Origin: Stramenopiles sp. TOSAG23-6
Lineage: Eukaryota; Sar
Length of the DNA stretch: 17,298 bases
Direction: 5' to 3'
NCBI GenBank assembly: GCA_900128565.1
Contig: LT636081.1
Coordinates: forward strand, 1 to 17,298
Of this stretch, positions 6,978 through 17,203 are shown piece by piece. Each line of letters opens with the position of its first letter. Position 1 is the stretch's first letter. A program made the position numbers and the translations under genes. The notes under the pieces were generated by a model. That model saw nothing but the letters and a program-made list of their open reading frames with translations. It had not been told where the DNA came from and made no database searches.

Positions 6978-7391
6978 TGACAGGAATGTCTAATCGCAAA
7001 TGGAGCAATCAAGAGGAAACAAACGATAAATAATGCACACAATGCGCTTATACTGAAGGAGCAGGTAATATGTTGGTGTGAAAACAAACACACACAGTGA
7101 CTGAAAAACAAAGTCAGACAAAAACAGAATCAATACGCGCGCGCAAAAGATTTTGACACGTGGCTTTTTCGTTTTTGATACCCGGTACTGTAGTATTTCG
7201 TGGGTGTTTGTAACACGAAATAAGAAGTTTACGGATTTTCGTCTCTTTCATTTTTCTTGAATTTTTCTTTTCTGTGTTTTTTTTGAATTTTTTGAAAAAA
7301 GAAGAGCCCATTTGCCCATGTGTGTATTCATGTATATATGAAAACAACATTAACATTGACTACAATAAATAAATACACTAGCATTCAAACA
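6978..7391. promoter_or_regulatory. Divergent intergenic region between genes D and E
   Basis: Genes D (-) and E (+) are divergent across 414 bp. Contents include a CGCGCGCG tract at about 7136-7143, unusual in DNA this AT-rich, a CA/GT-rich patch near 7085-7100 and TACCCGGTA at about 7180-7188. No gene accepted. Mirror at 9908-10321. Confidence 0.4.
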
Positions 7392-8514
7392 ATGAAAGCT
7401 TCATTGATTTTCATGTTTGTATTCCTCATTGTTGATGCCAATACAAAGGAAGAAATCAAGGAACCAGGAAGTAAAGAGTTTGCTGAAGAAACGTCAAAGA
7501 AAGTAAATTCTGTAATTAAAATGGACAACGTTTTGTTTGAAGAGTTACAAACATTTATTAGAACAAATCAGACAGTTTCTAAAAACGACACACTCATTGC
7601 AAAGAGACATGCGGAACGATCAATCATCAATACGGCAAAAAATCTGAATGATAAAATAACCTTAGATACGGATAATGCTACAAGAGATTTGAAAGTTTTT
7701 CTTTTTAGAAGTGTTAAATCTTTGCTCCAAAGTGACGTGAACATTCAACAGGAAAAGGCTAATTTTGCAAATCTAACTGATCATGAACTTACTTTAGCAA
7801 AAGCAAAGATAAATTTAGAGTTGGAACGGTCTAAATTGGTATGTTCACATCAACAATGTCATTGTTTTTTTTCAATGTTTTTTCACAATGTCGTTTTTTT
7901 TTTGTTTTTTTGTTTTTTTGTATGAGTTTTTTGAAATTTTCCATAATAATAACGTGTTTTTCAAATTACTTACATATTGTTTCACGATATTTGACACGGC
8001 AAAAAACACAAAAGAAATTGTTGAAAGTTATTACAAAATTGTACAGAAATCCTTAAGAGAACGAACCAAAATCATTCATAATTTTCTAATGCCTCAAATT
8101 GAAGAAAATACAAAGTACGTTTTTTTTTGTTGGTTATGTAGGGTTAGGGTTTTTCATAGATTTTTTTTTGTTGGTTCTATAGTTTTTCATAGTCCATTTT
8201 GTACCTAACAAAATATTTTGAATTGTAGAATTTTACAATTGTAAAAAAACAACCTGTTTTTTTTTTTAATATAATTTTTTTTTTTTTTTTTTACGAAATT
8301 TTTTACCTAAAAAAAAAAAAAAAAAAAAAAAAATATATTATCCTACAATGTATAAAAGTAACAAAAATTATTCATCATCAAATCGAGGAAAAAAAAAAAA
8401 AAGCGTAAAAAAGAACACGAAAAATCAAAAATATATCAAGAGCTCCAAAAAAAAAAAAAAGAAAGATTTAATGCAGAACTCAGAAAAGTGTTGGCTACAT
8501 CTATACAAATAGAT
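7392..8514 (+). CDS. Gene E: secreted, helical coiled-coil-like protein (3' end missing)
   Basis: Start ATG 7392, preferred over an upstream in-frame ATG because it begins a clear signal peptide (MKASLIFMFVFLIVDA). Exon 1 (7392-7838, 149 codons) is Lys/Glu/Asn-rich and helical, with four N-x-T sequons (NQT, NDT, NAT, NLT), fitting a secreted glycoprotein. Exon 2 (7954-8114) continues as IFDTAKNTKEIVESYYKIVQ and reaches MPQIEENTK. A short exon 3 (about 8228-8255) and an exon 4 (about 8350-8514) with HHQIEEKKKK and YQELQKKKKERFNAEL follow; the A runs in exon 4 need a one-base correction to stay open. After the donor at 8515 the intron enters the palindrome axis, so the C-terminus is absent. No known family recognised. 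Confidence 0.65.
7839..7953 (+). other. Gene E intron 1 (non-AG 3' end)
   Basis: Donor GTATGT at 7839 (phase 0). GAAATTTT at 7933-7940 resembles the AAATATTTT box; exon 2 resumes in phase 0 at GTG 7954, 20 nt after. No CTAAC motif is visible in this intron. The last 25 nt have no AG. Mirror at 9346-9460. Confidence 0.55.
8115..8227 (+). other. Gene E intron 2 with a telomere-like insert
   Basis: Donor GTACGT at 8115; TAGGGTTAGGGT at 8139-8150; GTACCTAAC at 8201-8209; AAATATTTT at 8211. Cutting before G8228 keeps the frame (Lys-Asn-Phe-Thr), while cutting after the AG at 8227-8228 gives a quick stop. Mirror at 9072-9184. Confidence 0.55.
8121..8192 (+). repeat. Tandem duplication with a telomere-like insert in one copy
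   Basis: TTTTTTTTGTTGGTT occurs at 8121-8135 and 8162-8176, each followed by TTTTTCATAG (8150-8159, 8183-8192). The first copy has about 8 extra bases of GGGTTAGG type between the two blocks. Mirror at 9107-9178. Confidence 0.75.
8256..8349 (+). other. Gene E intron 3 (approximate)
   Basis: Poly(T) and poly(A) runs around TACGAAATTTTTTACCTAA, then AAATATATT at about 8331 and exon 4 near G8350, 19 nt later. The donor (GTTTTT) is weak and the phase does not close, probably through homopolymer-length errors. Mirror at 8950-9043. Confidence 0.4.
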
Positions 8515-8562
8515 GTACGTTTCTTTTTTGTATACAATTTTGTACCTAACGATTTTTTTTTA

Positions 8563-8597
<35 letters not shown>

Positions 8598-8618
8598 TAA
8601 AAAAAATTCCCGCCCCAA

Positions 8619-8649
<31 letters not shown>
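8515..8649 (+). other. Gene E intron 4, interrupted by the palindrome axis
   Basis: Donor GTACGT follows exon 4 at 8515. A motif ending TTTTGTACCTAAC lies at about 8530-8549, then homopolymers to the axis. No acceptor is reached. The mirror copy meets it from the other side (8650-8784). Confidence 0.6.
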
Positions 8650-8680
<31 letters not shown>

Positions 8681-8701
8681 TTGGGGCGGGAATTTTTTTT
8701 A

Positions 8702-8736
<35 letters not shown>

Positions 8737-8739
8737 TAA
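8560..8739. repeat. Palindrome axis: nested poly(A)/poly(T) tracts with a GC block
   Basis: From the outside in, the left half shows a long A run, a short T run, an A run, then TTCCCGCCCCAAAAAA (about 8606-8621), then about 28 T to the axis; the right half mirrors it. The GC-rich octamer CCCGCCCC stands out in DNA that is otherwise almost pure A/T. The tract lies inside the intron that begins at 8515, downstream of the gene E exon. Stacked homopolymers like this are where assemblers and polymerases most often slip or fold back. Confidence 0.8.
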
Positions 8740-8784
8740 AAAAAAATCGTTAGGTACAAAATTGTATACAAAAAAGAAACGTAC

Positions 8785-9907
8785 ATCTATTTGTATAGAT
8801 GTAGCCAACACTTTTCTGAGTTCTGCATTAAATCTTTCTTTTTTTTTTTTTTGGAGCTCTTGATATATTTTTGATTTTTCGTGTTCTTTTTTACGCTTTT
8901 TTTTTTTTTNCTCGANTTGANTGATGAATAATTTTTGTTACTTTTATACATTGTAGGATAATATATTTTTTTTTTTTTTTTTTTTTTTTTAGGTAAAAAA
9001 TTTCGTAAAAAAAAAAAAAAAAAATTATATTAAAAAAAAAAACAGGTTGTTTTTTTACAATTGTAAAATTCTACAATTCAAAATATTTTGTTAGGTACAA
9101 AATGGACTATGAAAAACTATAGAACCAACAAAAAAAAATCTATGAAAAACCCTAACCCTACATAACCAACAAAAAAAAACGTACTTTGTATTTTCTTCAA
9201 TTTGAGGCATTAGAAAATTATGAATGATTTTGGTTCGTTCTCTTAAGGATTTCTGTACAATTTTGTAATAACTTTCAACAATTTCTTTTGTGTTTTTTGC
9301 CGTGTCAAATATCGTGAAACAATATGTAAGTAATTTGAAAAACACGTTATTATTATGGAAAATTTCAAAAAACTCATACAAAAAAACAAAAAAACAAAAA
9401 AAAAACGACATTGTGAAAAAACATTGAAAAAAAACAATGACATTGTTGATGTGAACATACCAATTTAGACCGTTCCAACTCTAAATTTATCTTTGCTTTT
9501 GCTAAAGTAAGTTCATGATCAGTTAGATTTGCAAAATTAGCCTTTTCCTGTTGAATGTTCACGTCACTTTGGAGCAAAGATTTAACACTTCTAAAAAGAA
9601 AAACTTTCAAATCTCTTGTAGCATTATCCGTATCTAAGGTTATTTTATCATTCAGATTTTTTGCCGTATTGATGATTGATCGTTCCGCATGTCTCTTTGC
9701 AATGAGTGTGTCGTTTTTAGAAACTGTCTGATTTGTTCTAATAAATGTTTGTAACTCTTCAAACAAAACGTTGTCCATTTTAATTACAGAATTTACTTTC
9801 TTTGACGTTTCTTCAGCAAACTCTTTACTTCCTGGTTCCTTGATTTCTTCCTTTGTATTGGCATCAACAATGAGGAATACAAACATGAAAATCAATGAAG
9901 CTTTCAT
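8785..9907 (-). CDS. Gene E: secreted coiled-coil-like protein, mirror copy (3' end missing)
   Basis: Mirror of 7392-8514; the two copies converge on the axis and both lose their 3' exons. Exon 4 here (8785-8949) contains three ambiguous bases at 8910, 8917 and 8921, and its T run is one shorter than in the left copy. Confidence 0.65.
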
Positions 9908-10321
9908 TGTTTGAATGCTAGTGTATTTATTTATTGTAGTCAATGTTAATGTTGTTTTCATATATACATGAATACACACATGGGCAAATGGGCTCTTCTT
10001 TTTTCAAAAAATTCAAAAAAAACACAGAAAAGAAAAATTCAAGAAAAATGAAAGAGACGAAAATCCGTAAACTTCTTATTTCGTGTTACAAACACCCACG
10101 AAATACTACAGTACCGGGTATCAAAAACGAAAAAGCCACGTGTCAAAATCTTTTGCGCGCGCGTATTGATTCTGTTTTTGTCTGACTTTGTTTTTCAGTC
10201 ACTGTGTGTGTTTGTTTTCACACCAACATATTACCTGCTCCTTCAGTATAAGCGCATTGTGTGCATTATTTATCGTTTGTTTCCTCTTGATTGCTCCATT
10301 TGCGATTAGACATTCCTGTCA

Positions 10322-11802
10322 ATGGCAGTAGATCTATCGTGTGAAGCTTTTCAAGGCGCAGTGGACTGTTTGGTAGAAACAACTCTGAANGNAAAANCNT
10401 TTTTTTNCCCACGATGATCTCGTCAGTAGTCTGTTTAGAGATATAGCTAGTGAAGCTTCCAATACAAACCAAATAGACGATGCTCATTACCTTTGGTCCA
10501 ATTGGTATGCCCGGGAAGGTTTTAATAATCAGCAGCTAGGTAAAAAAATTCAGGTACGTTTCATGCTATCCAATAACACAAATACAGCACAATGCATCAC
10601 CAGTACAGCACAGTGCAGTACATCTTTTTTTTGTTTGTTTGTTTGTTGTTTGTTTGTTTTTTTTTAGATTTTTTTTTCATTTTCACTTGTGGTTTGTGTG
10701 TTGTGTTGTACTGTGTGCATTCCTCTACTTTTATAAATACGATTTCTCATTTATCTGACCTACATTGTGCATATAACATACAATTTATCCAGTGGACTGT
10801 GAAGAAATAAATCCTATTCTTGTGGCGGACCACTTAGGTGAAGGTCACTCCTTAACGTCACGTTCTCAATTTCGTTTTTCTGATGAAAACATAAATAAAG
10901 AAAACTATGTATGTTCATTGCTTGGTGGTTACGAAGCAGGAACTCGTTGCGTTTCCGCACATTATAAACCAAAGTATTCAATGAAAAAGGCTCGGTTAGT
11001 GATGAGTAAATCTAAACATACTAAACATCTAAAACAAAATAAAACCAAAAGCAATAAAAGTAATAAATCAAAAATAAAAAAGAATCAAAAGGATAAAGAT
11101 ATCTCAAAAAAAGTACTGAAAAAGAAAAATATATCAAAAAATGTACTTTTACATAAAAAAGAAACAGAATGTATCAACCCTAACGACATGAATTCAACAA
11201 AAGACAAAAACAGTTTCGTTCCAGTACATTTGCGGAATGAGGACAATGATACGAAAATGTTGAAAATGAAATCGAATATTGATGTATCGGAGAATTCGAC
11301 TACTGGACCCAGACAAAATGTACGAAATGTACAAAACGAAAGTTCAACAAAACAAACACATTCAAAAACGTCATTAATGTCAACTTCATCTTCTTCTATA
11401 GTTCATTCAAAACACCAAAAAACACAAACCTGTCGTGGATCAAATCGAGTGACGTCATCCAATACACATGTAGAACAAGTAACAACAGAAATGATTCAAA
11501 ATGCTCGCAAATATTTGGATAAGGAAGTCTCCTATGTAACACCAGTTGTCACTGCTGATAGAGGTTGTCATATGTNCTTTTTTTTTTTTTTTTTTCATAC
11601 GAAATTTTGTACCTAACAAAAAAAAAATTGAATTTTTTTTTTCATACGAAATTTTGTACCTAACGAATTTTTTAATTTTTTTCAAATATTTTCTACACAA
11701 TTGGTTCGTGGTCGTTTATTATTGATGCCACATATTTGCCCTCATGCTGGACTTACTACAAAAAGTACTCCTAAAATTTTATTACGTGGAGAAATGTTCT
11801 AA
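10322..11802 (+). CDS. Gene D: unrecognised Lys/Ser-rich protein, mirror copy
   Basis: Mirror of 5497-6977. Exons 10322-10553, 10792-11573 and 11703-11802. The N cluster at 10390-10407 interrupts exon 1 and leaves its two halves one base out of phase, so a sequence error or an unseen short intron is there. Confidence 0.6.
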
Positions 11803-11963
11803 GGGATAGGGTTAGGGTTAACTTTTTTATAACAATTTTCAAATGTTTGTAGATACCCGGTATAAAATTTTTCAAATTTTTTTTTTTATAAAATTTTTAA
11901 ATTTTTTTTTTATATAAAATTTTCAAATTTTCAAATTTTTTATTATTTTTTATTTTTTATTTT

Positions 11964-12151
11964 TTAATACGCCTCTTCTGTTAAATGCACTTCAGAAGCT
12001 TCAATACAAGCATAAAATGTGTCATCATTATTATTATCAAATTGAGATTGCAGTAATGAATTTAATATTGATTNTTCACTAGTGCTTTGAGATTCTGAAT
12101 CACTTTCGCTTGATAGAATGTATTTTGGAAAAATATTTCAAAATTTTTTTC

Positions 12152-12189
<38 letters not shown>

Positions 12190-15058
12190 GAATTTTTCTT
12201 TTTTTTTTTAAATGAAATAATGAAAACAAACAAGTGCCTGCCCCAGGATGAGTACTCGATGTTGGTATAAGTATTCTATAGGATGATTGATGTTCATGTT
12301 CTGTATTATTAAAACTGTGTTCGTAATGTAGGAAGGTTAGTGGTTTGAGTGAAGGATGATTGTTCATTACATTTTGATTTTTTTGATTTTTTTGATTTTT
12401 TTGATTTTTTTGATTTTTTTGTTTCAACATTTGAAAAATTTCTTTTTTCTTACAAAATTTTGTACATAATAATGGTGATAATCCACCATGTTGTGTATTC
12501 ATATTGATTTGTCCTTTTGAAAAAAAAATCAAAAACGCAACAAAAATAGTATGACTATGCCAACTTGCTATAAAAAGTGCATTTTGACCATACTCATTGA
12601 CAACATAAATTTTGTGAAAATATTTCAATTTTTTTTTTTTTTTTAGATTTTTTTTTTTTTTAGATTTTTTTACAAAATTTAATCATTTTTTTTTTTTTTC
12701 GTAAAAAAAAATTTTGAACAAATTAGTTTAGGGTTAGGGTTACATACATCAATATTTACACCAGCTGACCAAAGTGAACAGAGTTGAACTACATTGCCTT
12801 CAGCAGCAGCTTGTAATAAATTAGAATTTCGTTTTGATTTCGTATCTCCAACATAATACGAATAATATTCAAAATATGACCTTGGTAAAACTTTCATTTT
12901 TCGTTTTTTTTTTTTTTTTTTTGCGATTGTATTTTTATTATTTTTAGAATTTTTATTATTTTTAGGGTTAGGGCTATTTTGGATATATAGGAATTGTTGC
13001 TCACATTGTTCCCATTTTAATTTTGTTTCTGTTGTATTCATTATTTTTATTGTCCCATCGATTTCAGTCTCAGATTGTCGTAATAATGAATATAAAACAG
13101 TGGATGAAATCCTTTTTTGTAGATTTGTTATAGTATAAAAATCATTACAAGCTTTATATATAGGAGTGATGGTTTTATTTTCATTAGGGTTAGGGTTACA
13201 ACATTGATTTTTATTTTCATTCATACATTGCTCAGTTATAGTTTCAATTTCTATATTTGTTTTTGTTTCATTAGGGTTCATACATTCATTATTCAAACAT
13301 TGATCATTCAAAAATTGTTTAATTATGGTTTTAATTTCTATATTTGTTTTTGTTTCATCATTTTGTTCATTTTTATAACAAATTGGACATTGTATTGGTT
13401 CATATTGTACAGTATTACATATAATGTGAAAAAATATTTCAAAATTTTTTTTTTCCGTAAAAAAAAAAAAAAAAATTGTTAGGTACGAAATTTTTATAAA
13501 AAAAAAAATTTCAAAAAAAATTAAATTAGAAATTCATATAAAACATACATATATGTGTCCATACACAAGAAAGACAAATTTGATGTCTACATTTTTTTTT
13601 TGAAATTGAAACATTTTTCTGTTTTTTATCTTTTCCAAATGATTTAGGTCGATTTGGATTCAAAATTATGTATGGAATATTATTGTTTTTTTTGTTATTA
13701 TTGTTTTTTTTGTTTTTTTTGTTATTATTGTTTTTTTTGTTTTTTTTGTTATTATTGTTATTATTGTTATTGTTATTGTTATGGTTATTGTTATTGTTAT
13801 GGTTATTGTTATTGTTATTGTTATTATTGTTAGTATTGTTTTTTTTGTTATTATTGTTATTGTTATTATTATTATTGTTATTATTGTTATTGTTATTATT
13901 GTTATTATTGTTATTATTGTTATTATTATTAGTATCATCATAAGTATTAGTATCATCTGGTGTTTGACATGGTGGTTTATATTGTTTATAATCTCTATAT
14001 TGTATGCATATAGTTCTATTATCAAGAAGAAGATCTATAACATCAAGATATTTCGTGACACATAAAACTTGTTTCCATTCTATACCAAAATTTGTACTTA
14101 ATAAATCTCTAAATTCAGAAAAACTAATTGTTTCAAACTCAATTAATGTTGTCTCTATAATATGACTCAGTTTGTTTATCGTATGATTACATGTACTNTG
14201 AATTTTTTTTTTTAAATTGTAGTAAAAATCGTTAGGTACAAAATTACGTACGAAAAAAAAATGAAAAAAAAAATGAAAAAAAAATGAAAAAAAAATGAAA
14301 ATAGTTAGGTACAAAATTACGTACGAAAAAAAAATGAAAAAAAAAAATGAAAATCGTTAGGTACAAAATTACGTACGAAAAAAAATGAAAAAAAAAAATG
14401 AAAACGTACATGCTTCATCATCCCATATAATTATCGTTGAATTTGGTTTTAATCTTTTGCAATATTCACAAGTACTGATATGGTTTGTATTTGTTTGATC
14501 CGTAGTCCTTGATAACATTTTCATGCCCCATACTTTTTTGAGTAACCAAAGGCGTGTTGGCATTGGTAAGGACCAAAATATTTTCTGTTTTTTCAACACA
14601 TTGGGAACATTTGTGTCAAATAAAAGGCACTGTGCTCCACTACGTAGTAAGTGTGCGGCTATTTCGTATTTTTGTCTATAGATGGCGTACTCTAAAAGTG
14701 TTTGCGTCGTCCTGTCGCTTTGTACTGACATATGTTTCGTATTTGTTGAAGGAATATAATCAGTTGTTTCCAAATGACAACTAGGGTTAGGGTTAGTTGT
14801 TTCCAAATGACAACTAGATGAACGACGGGGGAACGAATACTTTGCATTCACATCAATATTTATAAGTTTGGATATCCCAAACATACAAGTTCTATTCTTA
14901 TCGATGGCATCAAATAGCTTGAGTGCATCTTCATGGTGAAGCTTGACTCTTTCGGTTGTTCGTATTTCACACTTATCTTTAAACCTTTCCTGATTCACTA
15001 TATACGTCGCATGAGCTCGAGCAGCTAGCCGTTTACACTTTTGATTCTTTTTGACCAT
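11964..15058 (-). CDS. Gene C: ankyrin / RING-like protein, mirror copy
   Basis: Mirror of 2241-5335. Exons on the minus strand are 14410-15058, 13549-14190, 12748-13418, 12232-12604 and 11964-12115. The N at 14198 lies in intron 1 and the N at 12074 in the last exon. Confidence 0.7.
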
Positions 15059-15829
15059 CGTTACTTACTCTACTTTGTTCCGTGTATTATATGTAAAATA
15101 TATTCAATAGTATATATAGCATGTACTACCAATAAATATAGAGAGTATTGTCGTATTAAGTTTTGTTTGTAGTATATAGTACTGGGAAGGACGGCAAAAT
15201 AACGTGGGCGGACGGATGCAAGCCGGAATTTTGGATTTTTCAAACTGCCTCCTTTTCGTGTTTTTAGTTCAGGATGTTCTACGTGGATTGATCGGAGCGG
15301 ATTTCCAATAACTTTTCTCATTCAAAAGTTATTTCACTTCTTGGAAAATATAATTTCTCATAATTGTGGTAATATTATACATAATAATGCATTTACGTAT
15401 ACAGAAAAGACTCTTAAGTACGAAAATTGGTACAAATAAAATAAAATACGGATTTCGTGTTTTGGACATCCATTTGCGCATTTCAAAAGAAAATAAATCT
15501 TGTTGATGTACTTCTTTATTATTATAGTTGCTGTAAATTAAAACACATCATGTGAATGTATATATCTATTAGTTGCAAACTCTAAATTTTCATTTTTTGA
15601 TCAAAAAACATTTTTAGTGCCCCACTTTTGCCGTCCTTCCCAGTACCTAATTATGACGTCACATTTTGAGTTATGACGTCACATTTTGAGTTCTTCTCTT
15701 CTTCTTCTTCGGTTCGTTGTTTGTTGCGCTGTTGTTGTTTTTGAACATTGTTGTCTTCGATTCCCGATAATAATTAGAATACTTATAAACATTCATTGAT
15801 TAATTCATTGATAAATCCATTGTAAAAAC

Positions 15830-15910
15830 ATGCCAGTAGATTCTCAAATCATAGAAAATGGCGCTAAAGAGAGTGAAGCGTCGTCACAAAAAGGGGATAA
15901 AAAGGGATAA
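15830..15910 (+). CDS. Possible upstream ORF overlapping gene B start
   Basis: ATG at 15830 opens a 26-codon frame (MPVDSQIIENGAKESEASSQ then KGDKKG) that ends at TAA 15908-15910, inside gene B in another frame. Mirror at 1389-1469 (-). It could reduce initiation at gene B, or the transcript could start downstream of it. Only position and frame support it. Confidence 0.25.
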   Translation: MPVDSQIIENGAKESEASSQKGDKKG

Positions 15911-16445
15911 TCCTGTGGTCCTTTGGAAATGCATGTGTTGTAAAGGGAAATCGTTCAAGACGGAGGCTCAGTGGAACAATCATACACTATCCGGAAAGCA
16001 TCAAAAAGCAGCAAAAGCGTTTGCAAAGAAAGGTAAAGGACCAGTATGTGTCTATATTCGAGCTGACGAGATGACTAAAATAAAAGAAAAAAAAGAGGCT
16101 GCTGCAGCAATGAAAAAAAAGGCTAAACATGCCGCAAATAGTTTACACAAAGAAGAAGAAAAAACAGATCTACAATATGCAGCTGAAATGAAGGCTGAAA
16201 TGGAAAGACTTCGAGAGAATATGATACGCGCTGAAGAAGGAATTTTACGTAGAAAACGAAAAAAACAAGAAGAAAAGGAAAAAAAAAAGCAAGAAATTAC
16301 CGAACAATATTCTCCAAGAATGATTTGTGGAATGGTTGCGTTAATGATTCCAATTTTTTTAGGTTTTCTGTTATTATTTCTTGATGCTGTAGGTTTAGGT
16401 CATTTAGTGAGTGGTCATACAGCAACAAGAAATCAAGGATTGTGA
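15858..16445 (+). CDS. Gene B: C2H2 zinc-finger / membrane protein, mirror copy
   Basis: Mirror of 854-1441 with an identical 195-residue product: finger ligands C25, C28, H42 and H48, hydrophobic segment at 155-177. Followed by AATAAA at 16488-16497. An overlapping upstream frame starts at 15830. Confidence 0.85.
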   Translation: MALKRVKRRHKKGIKRDNPVVLWKCMCCKGKSFKTEAQWNNHTLSGKHQKAAKAFAKKGKGPVCVYIRADEMTKIKEKKEAAAAMKKKAKHAANSLHKEEEKTDLQYAAEMKAEMERLRENMIRAEEGILRRKRKKQEEKEKKKQEITEQYSPRMICGMVALMIPIFLGFLLLFLDAVGLGHLVSGHTATRNQGL

Positions 16446-17077
16446 TTGATTATATAATCTAAATCAGGGTTAACTTGTAGGGTTAGGAATAAATAAAGTG
16501 ACGTTCAAGTAAAAACACGAAATATATTAGTATTTTGTGGCTCGGAGATTTTCGTTACTTTTTTTTTTTTCGAGCATTTTTTTTATCATTTTTGTTCCTC
16601 TTCCGTTACCAATTTAGCTACTTTATTTACTACAAAGTTTACAAGTGTAGGGCAAATTATATCATATAGTAAAAACTATCCATATTTGTCAAGATTTGTG
16701 TTGCGGCCATATATCAATTGCTTAATACCATTGTGATATCTAAAGTCTATTTTTAGTCTATATTTTAGCCTATTTTTAGTCTATTTTTTAGCCTACTTTT
16801 TAGTCTTTATCTTTATTGTAATTGTAGTTGGTGTAGTAGTTGCCAGTAGTTGCACACGAGTAATTGGTTTGTCAAGCTCTTCTACTACTTTATTATCTAA
16901 GTATTCTAACTTTTTGGACTATTTGACTGTTTGACTGTAGTTGTTGGACGTGTGTACAACTAGTTTTTGTTACAGTATTTAGTGTTGCTCAAGCAAGCTG
17001 ATCACATTACAAGTTTTATATATATAAGATATATCAAATATATATAAGATATATATAAGATATATATAAGAAACAAC

Positions 17078-17203
17078 ATGAGACAGACTAACCCTAACCC
17101 TACAGGTGGCCTTTATACATCTACCCCAAGAAGGCCAATAAATCATTTTACATCCAGTGAAAATTCTACATTATATAAACGCGTACGAGAGAGACGTGAA
17201 AAT
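17078..17203 (+). CDS. Gene A, 5' exon, mirror copy (partial)
   Basis: Exact mirror of the exon at 96-221. Start ATG at 17078; phase-0 end at 17203 before GTATAT. The downstream T-rich tract contains the CTAAC-type intron motif at about 17260-17281, and the window then ends in poly(T). Confidence 0.4.

Larger units (their letters stand above)
1..8649. repeat. Left arm of a window-long perfect inverted repeat
   Basis: This 8,649-base arm is the reverse complement of 8650-17298. All open reading frames, low-complexity tracts, telomere-like motifs and nearly all N calls recur at 17299-x. The axis lies between T8649 and A8650 with no unique spacer. The only difference I found by eye is around 8370-8402 against 8897-8931, where the right copy has three Ns and an A/T run shorter by one, so total length is conserved. 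Both outer ends stop in a 15-base homopolymer. Identity this high means a very recent duplication, constant homogenisation, or one locus represented twice by the assembler. Confidence 0.97.

Noticed and set aside
6489-7356. Frames at 6489-6707, 6812-7033 and 7114-7356
   Set aside because: The first covers gene D intron 1, the second is antisense to gene D exon 1 and contains Ns, the third lies in the D/E intergenic region with no domain.
8436-8863. Short frames rich in Phe and Lys across the axis
   Set aside because: They are poly(A)/poly(T) read-through, identical on both strands because of the palindrome.
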